This document shows positions 1-5,902 of a stretch of DNA of 5,902 nucleotides, one piece after another. The notes under the pieces were generated by a model. That model searched no databases. It was not told where the DNA came from and was given only the letters and a program-made list of their open reading frames with translations. The position numbers were made by a program, and so were the translations under genes. The DNA lies in assembly GCA_016777395.1 (NCBI GenBank), contig JADHRO010000136.1, positions 1 to 5,902 on the forward strand. Reading direction: 5' to 3'. Each line of letters starts with the position of its first letter. The stretch's first letter is position 1. This stretch comes from Chitinophagales bacterium (GTDB taxonomy: Bacteria > Bacteroidota > Bacteroidia > Chitinophagales > UBA8649).

Positions 1-637
1 TTTCCACGATCGATGCTAAAATAAAAACTTCATTGCTCGACAAGCCTTTATTGGCAGCTTGTTGCAATCGACTCTCATTCCAAAAGCTTTGATGCGCGTG
101 GGTAAATTTAGCCAATAAGGACTCTAAACTCAGGTTCCAATACACTTCGTAAGTGTTTGGCAAAAACAGGCAAGAGATATTGTCCATGTCATACCCCATC
201 TCCGCTATCCTTTCTTCATCAAAAAGAAAGGTGTAGATACTCAAAGAATCTCGCTCAATTTGACTAGCAATTTTCGCAGCTAAGTCCTGCTTAAAAACTA
301 TATTATTAATGACCAGCTTGACAGGTGTTTGCATACCTCCTCGAAGGATTGCGATGAGCTCATAGTTTGAAGTACCTTCTTCGATTAAATAATACCCAGG
401 GTAGATATTGTTCTTCAGGTTCATTTTCTCTGCCAGGACTGAGAAAACCCTTTCATTATTGATTAGTTCTTCTTTTTTTAATGTATTTAAAAGCGATTCA
501 TAAGTAGACCCTGTTGGTAAATAAAAATCCGTTTGTTGATATACGCTTACCCCAAAACAAAAGGAATAGAGGTTAAATGAGACAAAGCACCCTATTAGGA
601 ATAATCCAATAAGGAGGTATTTCATCTTTTTAATCAT
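1..637 (-). CDS. mltG: Endolytic transglycosylase MltG (YceG-like), C-terminal part cut off by window edge
   Basis: MltG is an inner-membrane lytic transglycosylase that cleaves nascent peptidoglycan strands and so sets glycan chain length. The visible part is the first 212 residues; the family is usually about 340 residues, so roughly the last third lies beyond position 1. Residues 5-30 form a membrane anchor. Residues 39-55 (LPTGSTYESLLNTL) start the LysM-like N-terminal subdomain, followed by the YPGYYLIEEG turn at 79-88 and LRGGMQTPVKL at 98-108. The catalytic domain shows LPNTYEVYW at 159-167 and ILASIVE at 206-212. The final Glu212 is the likely catalytic acid, judged from the family's SIVEKE motif. 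The start at 637 lies 9 bp after the preceding stop; an in-frame ATG at 625 (residue 5) is an alternative. There is no clear Shine-Dalgarno sequence. It is the last visible gene of the ddl operon. Family assignment is firm; the catalytic end cannot be inspected here. Confidence 0.92.
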   Translation of the reverse strand, partial: MIKKMKYLLIGLFLIGCFVSFNLYSFCFGVSVYQQTDFYLPTGSTYESLLNTLKKEELINNERVFSVLAEKMNLKNNIYPGYYLIEEGTSNYELIAILRGGMQTPVKLVINNIVFKQDLAAKIASQIERDSLSIYTFLFDEERIAEMGYDMDNISCLFLPNTYEVYWNLSLESLLAKFTHAHQSFWNESRLQQAANKGLSSNEVFILASIVE

Positions 638-646
638 GGAGCAAAT

Positions 647-1048
647 TTAAGGAATAAATCTTTGCTGCACCGCTGGATCGGGAATCATACACGATTCTGT
701 TTTTCCAAACCATTTATATCTATTATTGGCTATGTAGTCGTAGATGGTGTCTCGAATAAATTTAGGGACTAAAATAAAAGGATACAATAAGAAAAAAGGG
801 AAACTCATTTTTTTAGCTACCCGCAAAGCTGCAGTGGATTGGGTGTAAAGTTGATCACCCTCGAGCAAGATAAAAGAATGGAATGTCTTAGGGTCTAATG
901 CGTTTTGCTTGAGTAGGTTTTGTCCAAATTCACCTTGTAAGGAGGCAAATGAAAAGCGAGCATTTTTGTCATACTTGAGTACCCATTGGACGGATGAATT
1001 GCACAAATTACAAACCCCATCAAATACTATTACCCTTGGATATTTCAT
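647..1048 (-). CDS. DCC (DUF393/YuxK-type) thiol-disulfide oxidoreductase-like protein
   Basis: This 133-residue protein belongs to the DCC1-like family (DUF393), named for an N-terminal Asp-x-x-Cys-x-x-Cys motif. Here the motif is D10-G-V-C13-N-L-C16, right after the first beta strand (VIVFDGVCNLC), as in thioredoxin-like folds. Other family marks are the FASLQGE segment at 34-40, STAALRVAKK at 71-80, a hydrophobic stretch at 82-97 (FFLLYPFILVP), and the C-terminal YIANNRYKWFG at 105-115 followed by Cys120. The length is full for the family. There is no signal peptide, so it is probably cytoplasmic or peripheral to the membrane. Redox activity is inferred from the CxxC motif and fold; the true substrate of the family is not established. 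It starts one base after the stop of the T9SS gene (TAATATG on the coding strand), which strongly suggests translational coupling. Confidence 0.9.
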   Translation of the reverse strand: MKYPRVIVFDGVCNLCNSSVQWVLKYDKNARFSFASLQGEFGQNLLKQNALDPKTFHSFILLEGDQLYTQSTAALRVAKKMSFPFFLLYPFILVPKFIRDTIYDYIANNRYKWFGKTESCMIPDPAVQQRFIP

Positions 1049-1049
1049 A

Positions 1050-3308
1050 TTACCGTTTGATTAACTTAGCGCGGTATAAATTATTCCCAACGCCGACTTG
1101 AAGCAGGTACATACCACTTGAATACTGACCCAAATTAAGCTGTAAATTATTGGTTTGATTCAAAATCAAATTGCCGGAAAGATCATAGACCATAATTGAA
1201 TTTTCATATCGCTCTTCAGGTAAATAAATATTAAAGATATCTTGGCTTGGGTTTGGATAAACTTCCAAAACACTATTTTTATAAACACTTTGAATACCTG
1301 TAGGTGGTTCAAAAGTGAAATCTGCATCTATAACTGCGCGTAGCATAGGAGACCCCCCCTCCGTAATTGTGGATGGTCGCCAAGTACTGCTTGTATAGGT
1401 ATACATGTTGGCACGTCCTTTCGTGCTGTTTTTATCAAAGCCAATTTGCAAATTTCTAGAGTCGGTTTGCGCCCAACCAATATAGAAATCATCCGTTACC
1501 AATATTGGCGTATCAAAGGCATAAGTCACAAAACCATTAACTAAATCAATATAGCTAGGTTTCTTATTTTCAATCACCCCGATTTGATTTTCATATGACA
1601 AGGGCTGATTAATCTCCAGACTATCCCAAGCATAAAAACTAAACACTAAATTACTCACGTCCTCATCTATGTTAGAGAAATGAACCTGAATTGCGGCTAA
1701 GGTATCTGGATGAGCTACATTAAATTTATAAGCAAATTTCTTTACTTCATTGGGGTTGCCGCTCAAGCCGTATGCTCTTTCAGCAGATCCATCATCATAG
1801 GCCATTACTTTATCGAAACAAATTTGACTAAACGTGGTGTCATTAGTAAAAATCAAATTTCTAGACGTAGGATAAATCCCCATTCCTGCATTCAAGCAAA
1901 TCGAATCACCTTGAAAATTAGGTTTTACAAAATCTGAAATCGGCATAAACACTTGGTTCTTTATTTCTGAGGTTGGATTGAAATTTAATCCGTTCAACTC
2001 AAAAATTGTATCGGAATCAAGGGAATCTGTTATGAGCACTGCAATAGGGAAAGACCCCGCGGAAACTCCATTAATTTGTCCATTATCCCGTATTGGAATT
2101 TCAATCTCACTGGCAAAAGAATCGGCTCCTACTTGAAACTGACTCCAAGGCAACATGCTATATTTGGACAAGGTATTTGGAAAATCATATAAAAAAGCAA
2201 CATCTCTTATGACCGTATCTTGTTCTAACAATGATCGGTTTTTATCTAAACGTACATAGTCAATATGCCAGTGGTCATTATTTCCGCTTAAGCTAGCGAT
2301 GTTTCTAAATCTAAATTGAAAATCTTCATAGAAGTAACGTGGACCAGCAACCAAATTAGTATCTCGAACTTCTACATAGTATTGCTTAAATTTATCTGTA
2401 GCTACATCATCAATATTTATGCCCCACACTTTAACCCAATCTTGATCAAATTCATTTTTAAACTCCAGAACCAATGAATCCGGGGTGTTAGGTAAATCAC
2501 CTCTCCCCTGCGCTTGCACAAAAAAGCTAACAAAAACGGCACTATCATTCATCAAGCCACTCAAATCAATTGGCTTAGATGTCAATACATCTGCATTTCC
2601 CACGGGATTAACAACCGAATTATTATACGGTCTTCCAAATTCATTCAAGCCATCCAAGGTTACCACGCCGATTGTAGGTGGATCAATAGGGAAGGTAGTG
2701 TTTTGAAAAGCATAATTATCTATCCATTTAGCATTAGAATCAAGTGTTCCAAAATAAATAGCAGCAAACTGAAAACTGCTATCCGCAGGTAGTGCAACAG
2801 AGTCCAATTTAGCACCTGATATTGAATCGAAAGTAAATGCATATGCTAAGGGCCAAAAAACCGAGGTATTTGAAGGTGTTGGAAAACATGTAGAAGCGCC
2901 AAAGTAATCAACACCTAGTGAAGCATTCACCACCGAATCAACAACATCATTGATGGTGTCATAAAAATAAGTATAACTAGGATTGGTATTAAAATATCCA
3001 GTTTGCATGGTGAAGTCTCCATTCTCAATACAGGTGCCTGCTGCATAAAGAGAGGTGTCCGAGATAGTCGTCAATGCAAAGTCATAAGGCCGAAGAGATG
3101 GTACAGAAAACTCGTCGATAAATGGCAAAGACAAGGTGTCTGAAGTAAGAACTATGTTTTCATAAACAAAATCGAGTTTAGCTTGTCCAGCATATTGTTG
3201 GAGGCTTGAATTTTGACCAATGGGACTTAACCGCTCATTTTGGCCAAAACATAGACCAATCAGGGTAAAACTTAGGAATAATAAAATGACTCTACTCTTC
3301 ATCTGCAT
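1050..3308 (-). CDS. Large secreted protein with T9SS type A sorting domain; function unknown
   Basis: This 752-residue secreted protein has no function I can assign. Residues 3-22 are a signal peptide (MKSR, hydrophobic core, cleavage probably after CFG22). The C-terminal 70 residues are a type IX sorting domain of type A: VYPNPSQDIFNIYLP at 683-697, MVYDLSGNLIL at 706-716 and a GMYLLQV...KLIKR end. It should therefore cross the outer membrane and be released or anchored at the surface. The middle is beta-rich and Asp/Asn/Ser-rich. It has distinctive conserved-looking patches: a GVVTLDGLNEFGRPY loop at 214-228, DHWHIDYVRLD at 346-356 (resembling the WhIDdv strand of jelly-roll/MAM-like domains) and AYDDGSAERAYG at 503-514. 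No catalytic motif was recognised. The chosen start overlaps the PASTA gene by 17 bp; an in-frame ATG at 3302 (Met3) gives a more typical signal peptide and is equally possible. A C7 tract lies at 1353-1359. The T9SS assignment is secure; adhesin, structural or wall-linked roles are all open. Confidence 0.9.
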   Translation of the reverse strand: MQMKSRVILLFLSFTLIGLCFGQNERLSPIGQNSSLQQYAGQAKLDFVYENIVLTSDTLSLPFIDEFSVPSLRPYDFALTTISDTSLYAAGTCIENGDFTMQTGYFNTNPSYTYFYDTINDVVDSVVNASLGVDYFGASTCFPTPSNTSVFWPLAYAFTFDSISGAKLDSVALPADSSFQFAAIYFGTLDSNAKWIDNYAFQNTTFPIDPPTIGVVTLDGLNEFGRPYNNSVVNPVGNADVLTSKPIDLSGLMNDSAVFVSFFVQAQGRGDLPNTPDSLVLEFKNEFDQDWVKVWGINIDDVATDKFKQYYVEVRDTNLVAGPRYFYEDFQFRFRNIASLSGNNDHWHIDYVRLDKNRSLLEQDTVIRDVAFLYDFPNTLSKYSMLPWSQFQVGADSFASEIEIPIRDNGQINGVSAGSFPIAVLITDSLDSDTIFELNGLNFNPTSEIKNQVFMPISDFVKPNFQGDSICLNAGMGIYPTSRNLIFTNDTTFSQICFDKVMAYDDGSAERAYGLSGNPNEVKKFAYKFNVAHPDTLAAIQVHFSNIDEDVSNLVFSFYAWDSLEINQPLSYENQIGVIENKKPSYIDLVNGFVTYAFDTPILVTDDFYIGWAQTDSRNLQIGFDKNSTKGRANMYTYTSSTWRPSTITEGGSPMLRAVIDADFTFEPPTGIQSVYKNSVLEVYPNPSQDIFNIYLPEERYENSIMVYDLSGNLILNQTNNLQLNLGQYSSGMYLLQVGVGNNLYRAKLIKR

Positions 3309-4173
3309 AGTTTATTTCTTGTACTGCATCATTCAAAGACCCCGTTTCACTGGTATCTTTTTTAATAGTTTGTAAACGCTCACTGACCGCTTCAGGTAAA
3401 TCTTGTTGCAACCAGATATCAATGGTACTTCCTACACGAATAGCCTCATTTCCGTAATTAGGAAGCTGCTTATAAATAACCGCACTTGAAGAATCTATAA
3501 GCCCATCCTCCAAATATATTATAGTTCCAAAATTTAAATCAGCATTTAGTAAAAACTCAGCTTCAGCCAATGTTTTCCCTAAAAGTAAAGGCACTTTAAC
3601 TTTGTTCGCACCTGCCTTTTCACCTACAATCAAATCGATTTTTGTTCCATATTGTGCTTTATCTCCGCAACCTATTTCTTCATCCTCAATAAGCATTTTC
3701 AAAATAGGATTTCCTTCCTTTAACTCCTCCAACGGTATGTAATCTATATCACCTATGTCGAACCCCACTTGCGGTAAGCGATCAAATGCTTCCTCCAAGG
3801 TCGCATTACCCATTAAACATGGAATCGCTTTAAAAGGCGGTGCCCCTGCATTCAACCACAGATAAACTGTTCGTCCTTTCTTTACTTTAGAATTGGGTGC
3901 TGGGTCTTGCTGGATAACGGCATGCGGCAAGAAATTAGGATTAAAAGATGCCGAATCAACAATATTATAATTCAATTCTTTTTCTTGCAGGACCTCTATC
4001 GCTTGCTCAATAGTGAGTTCATTTAAGTCGTTTAGAGTTAGGGACTCTCCATGTAAACTGTATAAATCAAACCATTTAAACAAAAGAAGAACAAAAACTA
4101 GAAAGGCTATCAAAATAAGCCCTAAGTGTTTCCACAAGGTTTTACTTATTAAAAAGGATAACCATTCTTTCAT
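3292..4173 (-). CDS. Single-pass membrane protein with three PASTA domains
   Basis: This 293-residue protein has a short cytoplasmic N-terminus, one transmembrane helix at about 17-35 (LGLILIAFLVFVLLLFKWF), and an extracytoplasmic part built from PASTA-like repeats. These lie at about 45-110 (ends VIQQDPAPNSKVKKGRTVYLWLNAG), 113-186 (IPCLMGNATLEEA to KIDLIVGE) and 191-257 (VKVPLLLGKTLAEAEFLL to GSTIDIWLQQ). The tail at 258-293 is acidic and low in structure. The first repeat carries the textbook Q-x-P-x-x-x-x-x-V-x-x-G signature; the second is the most divergent. No kinase or transpeptidase domain is attached, unlike PknB/Stk kinases or PBP2x. PASTA domains of those proteins sense or bind muropeptides and wall fragments, so a periplasmic wall-binding role is an inference, supported by ddl 46 bp upstream and mltG downstream. 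Cys119 and Cys169 both lie in the second repeat and could form a disulfide. Confidence 0.9.
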   Translation of the reverse strand: MKEWLSFLISKTLWKHLGLILIAFLVFVLLLFKWFDLYSLHGESLTLNDLNELTIEQAIEVLQEKELNYNIVDSASFNPNFLPHAVIQQDPAPNSKVKKGRTVYLWLNAGAPPFKAIPCLMGNATLEEAFDRLPQVGFDIGDIDYIPLEELKEGNPILKMLIEDEEIGCGDKAQYGTKIDLIVGEKAGANKVKVPLLLGKTLAEAEFLLNADLNFGTIIYLEDGLIDSSSAVIYKQLPNYGNEAIRVGSTIDIWLQQDLPEAVSERLQTIKKDTSETGSLNDAVQEINYADEE

Positions 4174-4219
4174 TCTGCAAAAATATTATTTATTGGGAGT
4201 AAAACGGATTTTATTGGCT

Positions 4220-5206
4220 TTAATTGTTTCCTTTCTGCATTGCATTTGTGATTATATTATCGAAGAATGCGGCTAAGGAAAGACCATGAGCCATAGCTTG
4301 CTGCGGCAATAAGCTCGCTTCCGATAAGCCAGGAATACTATTGACCTCTAAAAAGTAGAACTTATTCTCTTTAAAGAAATAATCTATACGTACAGCTCCC
4401 GTTAATTTTAATTGTCTATAGATTTGTTTACTCCATTCAAAACAACGCTTCTTTTGCTCCTCACTTATGGGTGCCGGCGTAACTTCTCTTGATTTCCCTA
4501 AATATTTAGCTTCATAGTCGAAAAATTCGTTATCGGTTGAAATTTCGGTTATTGGAAAACATACTAATTCTCCTTGGTCCTCTATAAGACCACAAGCTAA
4601 CTCTCGACCATCTATAAATTCTTCGACGAGAACTTCATCGTCATATTTGAGTGCATTAGTTAAAGCCTCATCAAAAGCACTTGCTTCTTTAACTTTAGAA
4701 ACGCCATAACTTGAGCCATTTTTATTGGGTTTTACAAATACAGGATAAGTTAATTTATCCTTAACATCTTGAATATTCAATCCATTAGATTTGGTAAACA
4801 ACAAAGACTTCGCCATTGGAATAGCTATTTCCTTGAGTAATTGCTTCGTGATATCTTTATCAAATGTTATTGCCGAAGCTAGCACTGAGCAAGAGGAATA
4901 AGGAACCCCCATTAAGTCCAAATATCCTTGTATTTTCCCATCTTCGGCTGGTGTACCATGAATTGCCAAGAAGGCAACTTCATATTGGTGATTGACTCCT
5001 GCAATTCCGAAAGTGTTTAAATCCAAATCATAACGCTTTCCCTGCGCATCTTTTACTTTCCATGGAAGGGATGATATATCCACCAAGTGCGCATCGTATT
5101 TATGTGGATCTAAATTTTCCAAGACTACCCGAGCACTCTTTAAAGAAACCTCCAATTCTGCAGATGGGCCGCCAGTTAAGATGGCAAGTTTAATTTTTTG
5201 AGACAT
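4220..5206 (-). CDS. ddl: D-alanine--D-alanine ligase
   Basis: Ddl is a cytoplasmic ATP-grasp enzyme joining two D-alanines into the dipeptide that MurF adds to the peptidoglycan precursor. The 328-residue length is normal. Family motifs in order: GGPSAELEVSLKSA at 12-25 with Glu17 matching E. coli DdlB Glu15; AIHGTPAEDGKIQGYLDLMGVPYS at 81-104; the ATP-grasp lysine in VFVKP (Lys159); the NGSSYGVSKV loop at 163-172; VEEFIDGRELACG at 194-206; the omega loop FFDYEAKY at 228-235 with Lys234 and Tyr235 matching DdlB Lys215 and Tyr216; then Arg273, Asp275, Glu287 and Asn289 in RIDYFF and FLEVNSIPG, which bind metal and phosphate. The tyrosine omega loop favours D-Ala over D-lactate specificity. 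A small oddity is Ala87, where the family usually has Gly before the Glu-Asp-Gly. It is the first gene of the minus-strand operon and is divergent from the acyl-CoA synthetase gene. Confidence 0.97.
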   Translation of the reverse strand: MSQKIKLAILTGGPSAELEVSLKSARVVLENLDPHKYDAHLVDISSLPWKVKDAQGKRYDLDLNTFGIAGVNHQYEVAFLAIHGTPAEDGKIQGYLDLMGVPYSSCSVLASAITFDKDITKQLLKEIAIPMAKSLLFTKSNGLNIQDVKDKLTYPVFVKPNKNGSSYGVSKVKEASAFDEALTNALKYDDEVLVEEFIDGRELACGLIEDQGELVCFPITEISTDNEFFDYEAKYLGKSREVTPAPISEEQKKRCFEWSKQIYRQLKLTGAVRIDYFFKENKFYFLEVNSIPGLSEASLLPQQAMAHGLSLAAFFDNIITNAMQKGNN

Positions 5207-5225
5207 ATTAAATGCTTTACGTTAA

Positions 5226-5257
5226 CAAAAATGCAGTTTATTCTTTTGAATTGACAA
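5226..5257 (-). promoter_or_regulatory. Candidate Bacteroidota-type promoter for the ddl operon
   Basis: Read on the minus strand, TTG at 5257-5255 is followed by 21 bases and then CATTTTTG at 5233-5226. This resembles the Bacteroidota sigma-ABfr pattern (a TTG-containing -33 element, about 19-23 bases, then TAnnTTTG at -7), with one mismatch in the -7 element. Transcription would begin near 5220, leaving a leader of about 14 bases before the ddl ATG. The match is short and the DNA is AT-rich, so chance is a real alternative. Confidence 0.3.
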
Positions 5258-5361
5258 CATCTAAACGGATAAAAATCCATATCATTTTGAGAAGTGTAGT
5301 TTATTGTATGCAAAATATTTGAAAGCAAGCGATGAAAGTTACTTATGATAGTAGATTAGGC

Positions 5362-5395
5362 AGCAATCATAAGCACCGCCGCGCTTGTGCTTGCT
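5362..5395 (+). promoter_or_regulatory. Imperfect stem-loop in the leader region of the acyl-CoA synthetase gene
   Basis: Two 15-base arms, 5362-5376 and 5381-5395, are inverted copies matching at 12 of 15 positions, with one of the mismatches a possible G-U pair in RNA. The loop is four bases (CGCC). The arms start with AGCAA and end with TTGCT. It is GC-richer than its surroundings and lies 58-91 bases upstream of the start codon at 5453. No T-run follows, so it does not look like a simple terminator. It could be a leader RNA structure, an operator or chance. Confidence 0.3.
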
Positions 5396-5407
5396 ATAGA
5401 AATAGCA
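5392..5407 (+). promoter_or_regulatory. Perfect 6-bp hairpin overlapping the preceding stem-loop
   Basis: TGCTAT (5392-5397) pairs perfectly with ATAGCA (5402-5407) around an AGAA loop. Its left arm shares bases 5392-5395 with the right arm of the larger stem-loop at 5362-5395, so an RNA could not form both fully at once. No T-tract follows. A 6-bp inverted repeat can arise by chance in a region this size. Confidence 0.25.
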
Positions 5408-5452
5408 TGGTGATAAATCTTTCATTATATTTAATCCTTAAATACACTAACC

Positions 5453-5902
5453 ATGACCAAACTACAAACTCCTTTAGATGCTTTTTTGCATTGGGAATTA
5501 CAAACACCCAATAAAATTTTCTTCAAACAGCATATTGAAGGTGATGTGCTTAACTATACCTTTAAAGAAGTAGGCACAGAAGCGAGAAAAATAGCCACTT
5601 ACTTAAAGTCTTTGAATTTACCAAGACGGAGTCATATTGCATTATTATCTAAAAATTGTGGGCATTGGATTATGGCCGATTTAGCAATTATGATGGCTGA
5701 TCATGTTTCTATTCCCATCTACCCTACTTTAAATGCGGAAGGGATAAACCAAGTTCTAGTGCACAGCGAATCAAAAGCTATTATCATCGGTAAGCTTGAC
5801 AATTTTGAGCCACAAAAAAGGGGTATTCCGGATATCCCTAAAATAGGTCTCGGCTTATTTGGCATTCAAGAAGGCGAGCAGTGGGAAGATATCGTTAAAA
5901 AT
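5453..5902 (+). CDS. Long-chain acyl-CoA synthetase / AMP-binding enzyme, N-terminal 150 residues (cut by window edge)
   Basis: The visible 150 residues are the N-terminus of an adenylate-forming enzyme of the FadD/FAA1 type, which activates fatty acids to acyl-CoA through an acyl-AMP intermediate. The family is about 550-600 residues, so about three quarters lie beyond 5902. Typical features are YTFKEVGTEARKIATYLKSL at 35-54, the HIALLSKNCGHWIMADLAIM strand-helix at 61-80, and the DHVSIPIYPTLNAE segment at 83-96. The last matches the conserved stretch where these enzymes read G-x-x-x-V-P-x-Y-x-T. The phosphate-binding S/T-G-T-T-G motif and the fatty-acid signature are not in view, so substrate chain length cannot be judged. 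The ATG at 5453 gives the expected N-terminus (MTKLQTPLDAFLHWE). No Shine-Dalgarno sequence precedes it. It is divergent from ddl and not obviously related to wall synthesis. Confidence 0.9.
   Translation, partial: MTKLQTPLDAFLHWELQTPNKIFFKQHIEGDVLNYTFKEVGTEARKIATYLKSLNLPRRSHIALLSKNCGHWIMADLAIMMADHVSIPIYPTLNAEGINQVLVHSESKAIIIGKLDNFEPQKRGIPDIPKIGLGLFGIQEGEQWEDIVKN

Larger units (their letters stand above)
5207..5452. other. Divergent intergenic region between ddl and the acyl-CoA synthetase gene
   Basis: This 246-bp region separates the two divergent start codons, so it should hold promoters for both directions. The ddl half (5207-5330) is very AT-rich. The other half contains an unusual GC-richer patch (about 5371-5395) that can fold into hairpins, described separately. 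On the plus strand the nearest matches to the Bacteroidota -7 consensus TAnnTTTG are AATATTTG at 5314-5321 and TATATTTA at 5426-5433. Neither has a TTG at normal spacing upstream, so I do not call a promoter for that direction. No convincing protein-coding gene, tRNA or terminator is seen. Confidence 0.7.

Noticed and set aside
2485..2792. Two overlapping plus-strand open frames (73 and 92 codons) within the T9SS gene
   Set aside because: Both are antisense shadows of the clearly coding minus-strand gene, and overlap each other in different frames. The similar frame at 1710-1937 was rejected for the same reason.
3240..3308. Cysteine at residue 20 of the T9SS protein as a lipoprotein site
   Set aside because: The residue before the cysteine is Leu (IGLC), which does not fit the lipobox, while CFG followed by Gln fits ordinary signal peptidase cleavage, as expected for T9SS cargo.
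4174..4219. Possible terminator between ddl and the PASTA gene
   Set aside because: The 46-bp gap is AT-rich but contains no inverted repeat able to form a stable stem, so read-through is more likely.
4013..4276. An 87-codon plus-strand open frame across the PASTA/ddl junction
   Set aside because: It is antisense to two firmly identified genes and its translation has no family features.
5251..5256. TTGACA, a perfect E. coli-type -35 box on the plus strand
   Set aside because: There is no TATAAT-like box at 16-18 bases, and the Bacteroidota housekeeping sigma factor uses a different consensus. The T-C-A-A region is better read as part of the ddl promoter candidate on the other strand.
5332..5514. 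A 60-codon plus-strand open frame in the intergenic region
   Set aside because: It overlaps the start of the acyl-CoA synthetase gene by 62 bases in another frame, has an atypical composition with no recognisable motif, and covers the hairpin region. It looks like chance.

Overview
The window looks like a chromosomal segment from a Bacteroidota bacterium, probably of the Flavobacteriales or a related marine lineage. Four things point that way. The DNA is AT-rich. Start codons lack a purine-rich Shine-Dalgarno sequence. One gene encodes a large secreted protein with a C-terminal type IX secretion (T9SS) type A sorting domain. Finally, a stand-alone membrane PASTA protein sits directly downstream of D-alanine--D-alanine ligase. 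No genus can be named from the sequence alone.

Layout: five genes lie head-to-tail on the minus strand and read as one operon. In order of transcription they are ddl (5206 to 4220), a single-pass PASTA protein (4173 to 3292), a 752-residue T9SS cargo protein (3308 to 1050), a DCC/DUF393 thiol-disulfide oxidoreductase-like protein (1048 to 647), and mltG (637 to beyond position 1, cut by the window edge). After ddl the spacings are 46 bp, a 17-bp overlap, 1 bp and 9 bp, which suggests co-transcription and partly coupled translation. A 246-bp AT-rich region (5207-5452) separates ddl from a divergent plus-strand gene, the N-terminal part of a FadD/FAA1-like long-chain acyl-CoA synthetase (5453 to beyond 5902).

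How the genes fit together: three of the five operon genes concern peptidoglycan. Ddl makes the D-Ala-D-Ala dipeptide of the precursor. PASTA domains are known in other proteins to bind muropeptides or the uncrosslinked wall. MltG cleaves nascent glycan strands at the inner membrane. The T9SS cargo protein and the DCC protein between them have no known wall role. No mobile element, CRISPR array, tRNA or rRNA is visible. The genes are mostly ordinary for the phylum. The points most worth a second look are the unassigned T9SS protein inside a wall-synthesis operon, a C7 homopolymer tract just upstream of that protein's sorting domain, and two overlapping, mutually exclusive hairpins upstream of the acyl-CoA synthetase gene.
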